Shown here: positions 6,449-6,542 of the stretch, piece after piece
Layout: each line of letters starts with the position of its first letter
Position numbering within the stretch: the first letter of the stretch is position 1
Notes under the pieces: generated by a model
What the model was told of the DNA's origin: nothing
Databases searched by the model: none
Seen by the model: the letters and a program-made list of their open reading frames with translations, nothing else
Made by a program: the position numbers and the translations under genes
Source of the DNA: JBARCX01 sp049794535
Lineage (GTDB): Bacteria; Pseudomonadota; Gammaproteobacteria; Xanthomonadales; Rhodanobacteraceae
Assembly (NCBI GenBank): GCA_049794535.1
Contig: JBARCX010000125.1
Coordinates: 1 to 6,542, forward strand
Direction of reading: 5' to 3'
DNA length: 6,542 bases

Positions 6449-6524
6449 TCTCTCCCCTGCGTGTCCCGAACAAGGGACTTCCTTCGGTCGCAGCAGGGGA
6501 GGGCCGGGGTGGGGTGAAGCCCCT
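6449..6524. repeat. Compound hairpin repeat after the operon, right copy
   Basis: TCTCCCCTGC (6451-6460) pairs with GCAGGGGAGG (6493-6502), with one G-T wobble and a further C-G at the base. Inside, GTCCC (6463-6467) pairs with GGGAC (6474-6478) over a 6-nt loop. Beyond it GGGG (6511-6514) and CCCC (6520-6523) can form a third small stem. The core words match the left-end copy at 1-21. It lies about 50 nt after the last stop codon, in the position of a transcript end, but no T-run follows, so any terminator role would not be the canonical intrinsic type. It resembles the dispersed GGGAGGG-type repeats I recall from Xanthomonadales intergenic DNA. The 48 bases at 6401-6448 show nothing I can name. 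Confidence 0.6.
6496..6514 (+). other. G-quadruplex motif in the right-hand repeat
   Basis: Four G-runs of 4, 3, 4 and 4 bases are separated by A, CC and T, meeting the canonical G3+N1-7 rule with very short loops (1, 2, 1). It is on the mRNA-like strand and shares bases 6496-6503 with the right arm of the adjoining hairpin, so the two folds exclude each other. Formation is predicted, not shown. Confidence 0.55.
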
Positions 6525-6542
6525 CACGTTGAAGCAAGTGTG

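Noticed and set aside
6449..6503. Canonical intrinsic terminator after the hydrolase
   Set aside because: The stem is strong but followed by G-rich sequence rather than a T-run, so it is listed as a repeat.

Overview
The window reads as one compact, single-direction accessory operon from a Gram-negative bacterium. The outer-membrane receptor, the periplasmic signal peptides and the moderately high GC (by eye) point to a proteobacterium. The gene style and the CCCCTGC/GCAGGGG intergenic repeats at both ends resemble Xanthomonadales (Rhodanobacteraceae or Xanthomonadaceae), but that placement is from memory and is tentative.

Layout, all on the + strand: a hairpin repeat (1-21); a non-coding upstream region with inverted repeats (22-199); a FecI-type ECF sigma factor (200-715); a FecR-type anti-sigma regulator overlapping it by 8 nt (708-1877); a 130-nt leader with a 35-nt imperfect hairpin and a 10-bp palindrome (1878-2007); a TonB-dependent outer-membrane receptor with the N-terminal STN signalling domain (preferred start 2008, end 4818); and, 7 nt later, an exported PHP-fold metallohydrolase of the CehA/McbA type (4826-6400). 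After it comes a second, larger copy of the flanking repeat (6449-6524), which also holds a canonical G-quadruplex motif on the mRNA-like strand.

The first three genes form a complete cell-surface signalling circuit. By analogy with FecA/FecR/FecI, the receptor binds a ligand outside the cell, its STN domain contacts the periplasmic C-terminal part of FecR, and FecR releases or activates the sigma factor, which would then transcribe the receptor. The unusual member is the fourth gene. A secreted metal-dependent hydrolase with a full set of PHP metal ligands appears translationally close to the receptor, so the operon may couple ligand sensing, extracytoplasmic ester or phosphoester cleavage and TonB-driven uptake. 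The substrate cannot be read from sequence. No Fur box was seen, so the usual assumption of iron or siderophore transport is not supported here.

The large minus-strand reading frames are shadows of these four genes. No RNA gene, CRISPR array, transposase or integrase was found.
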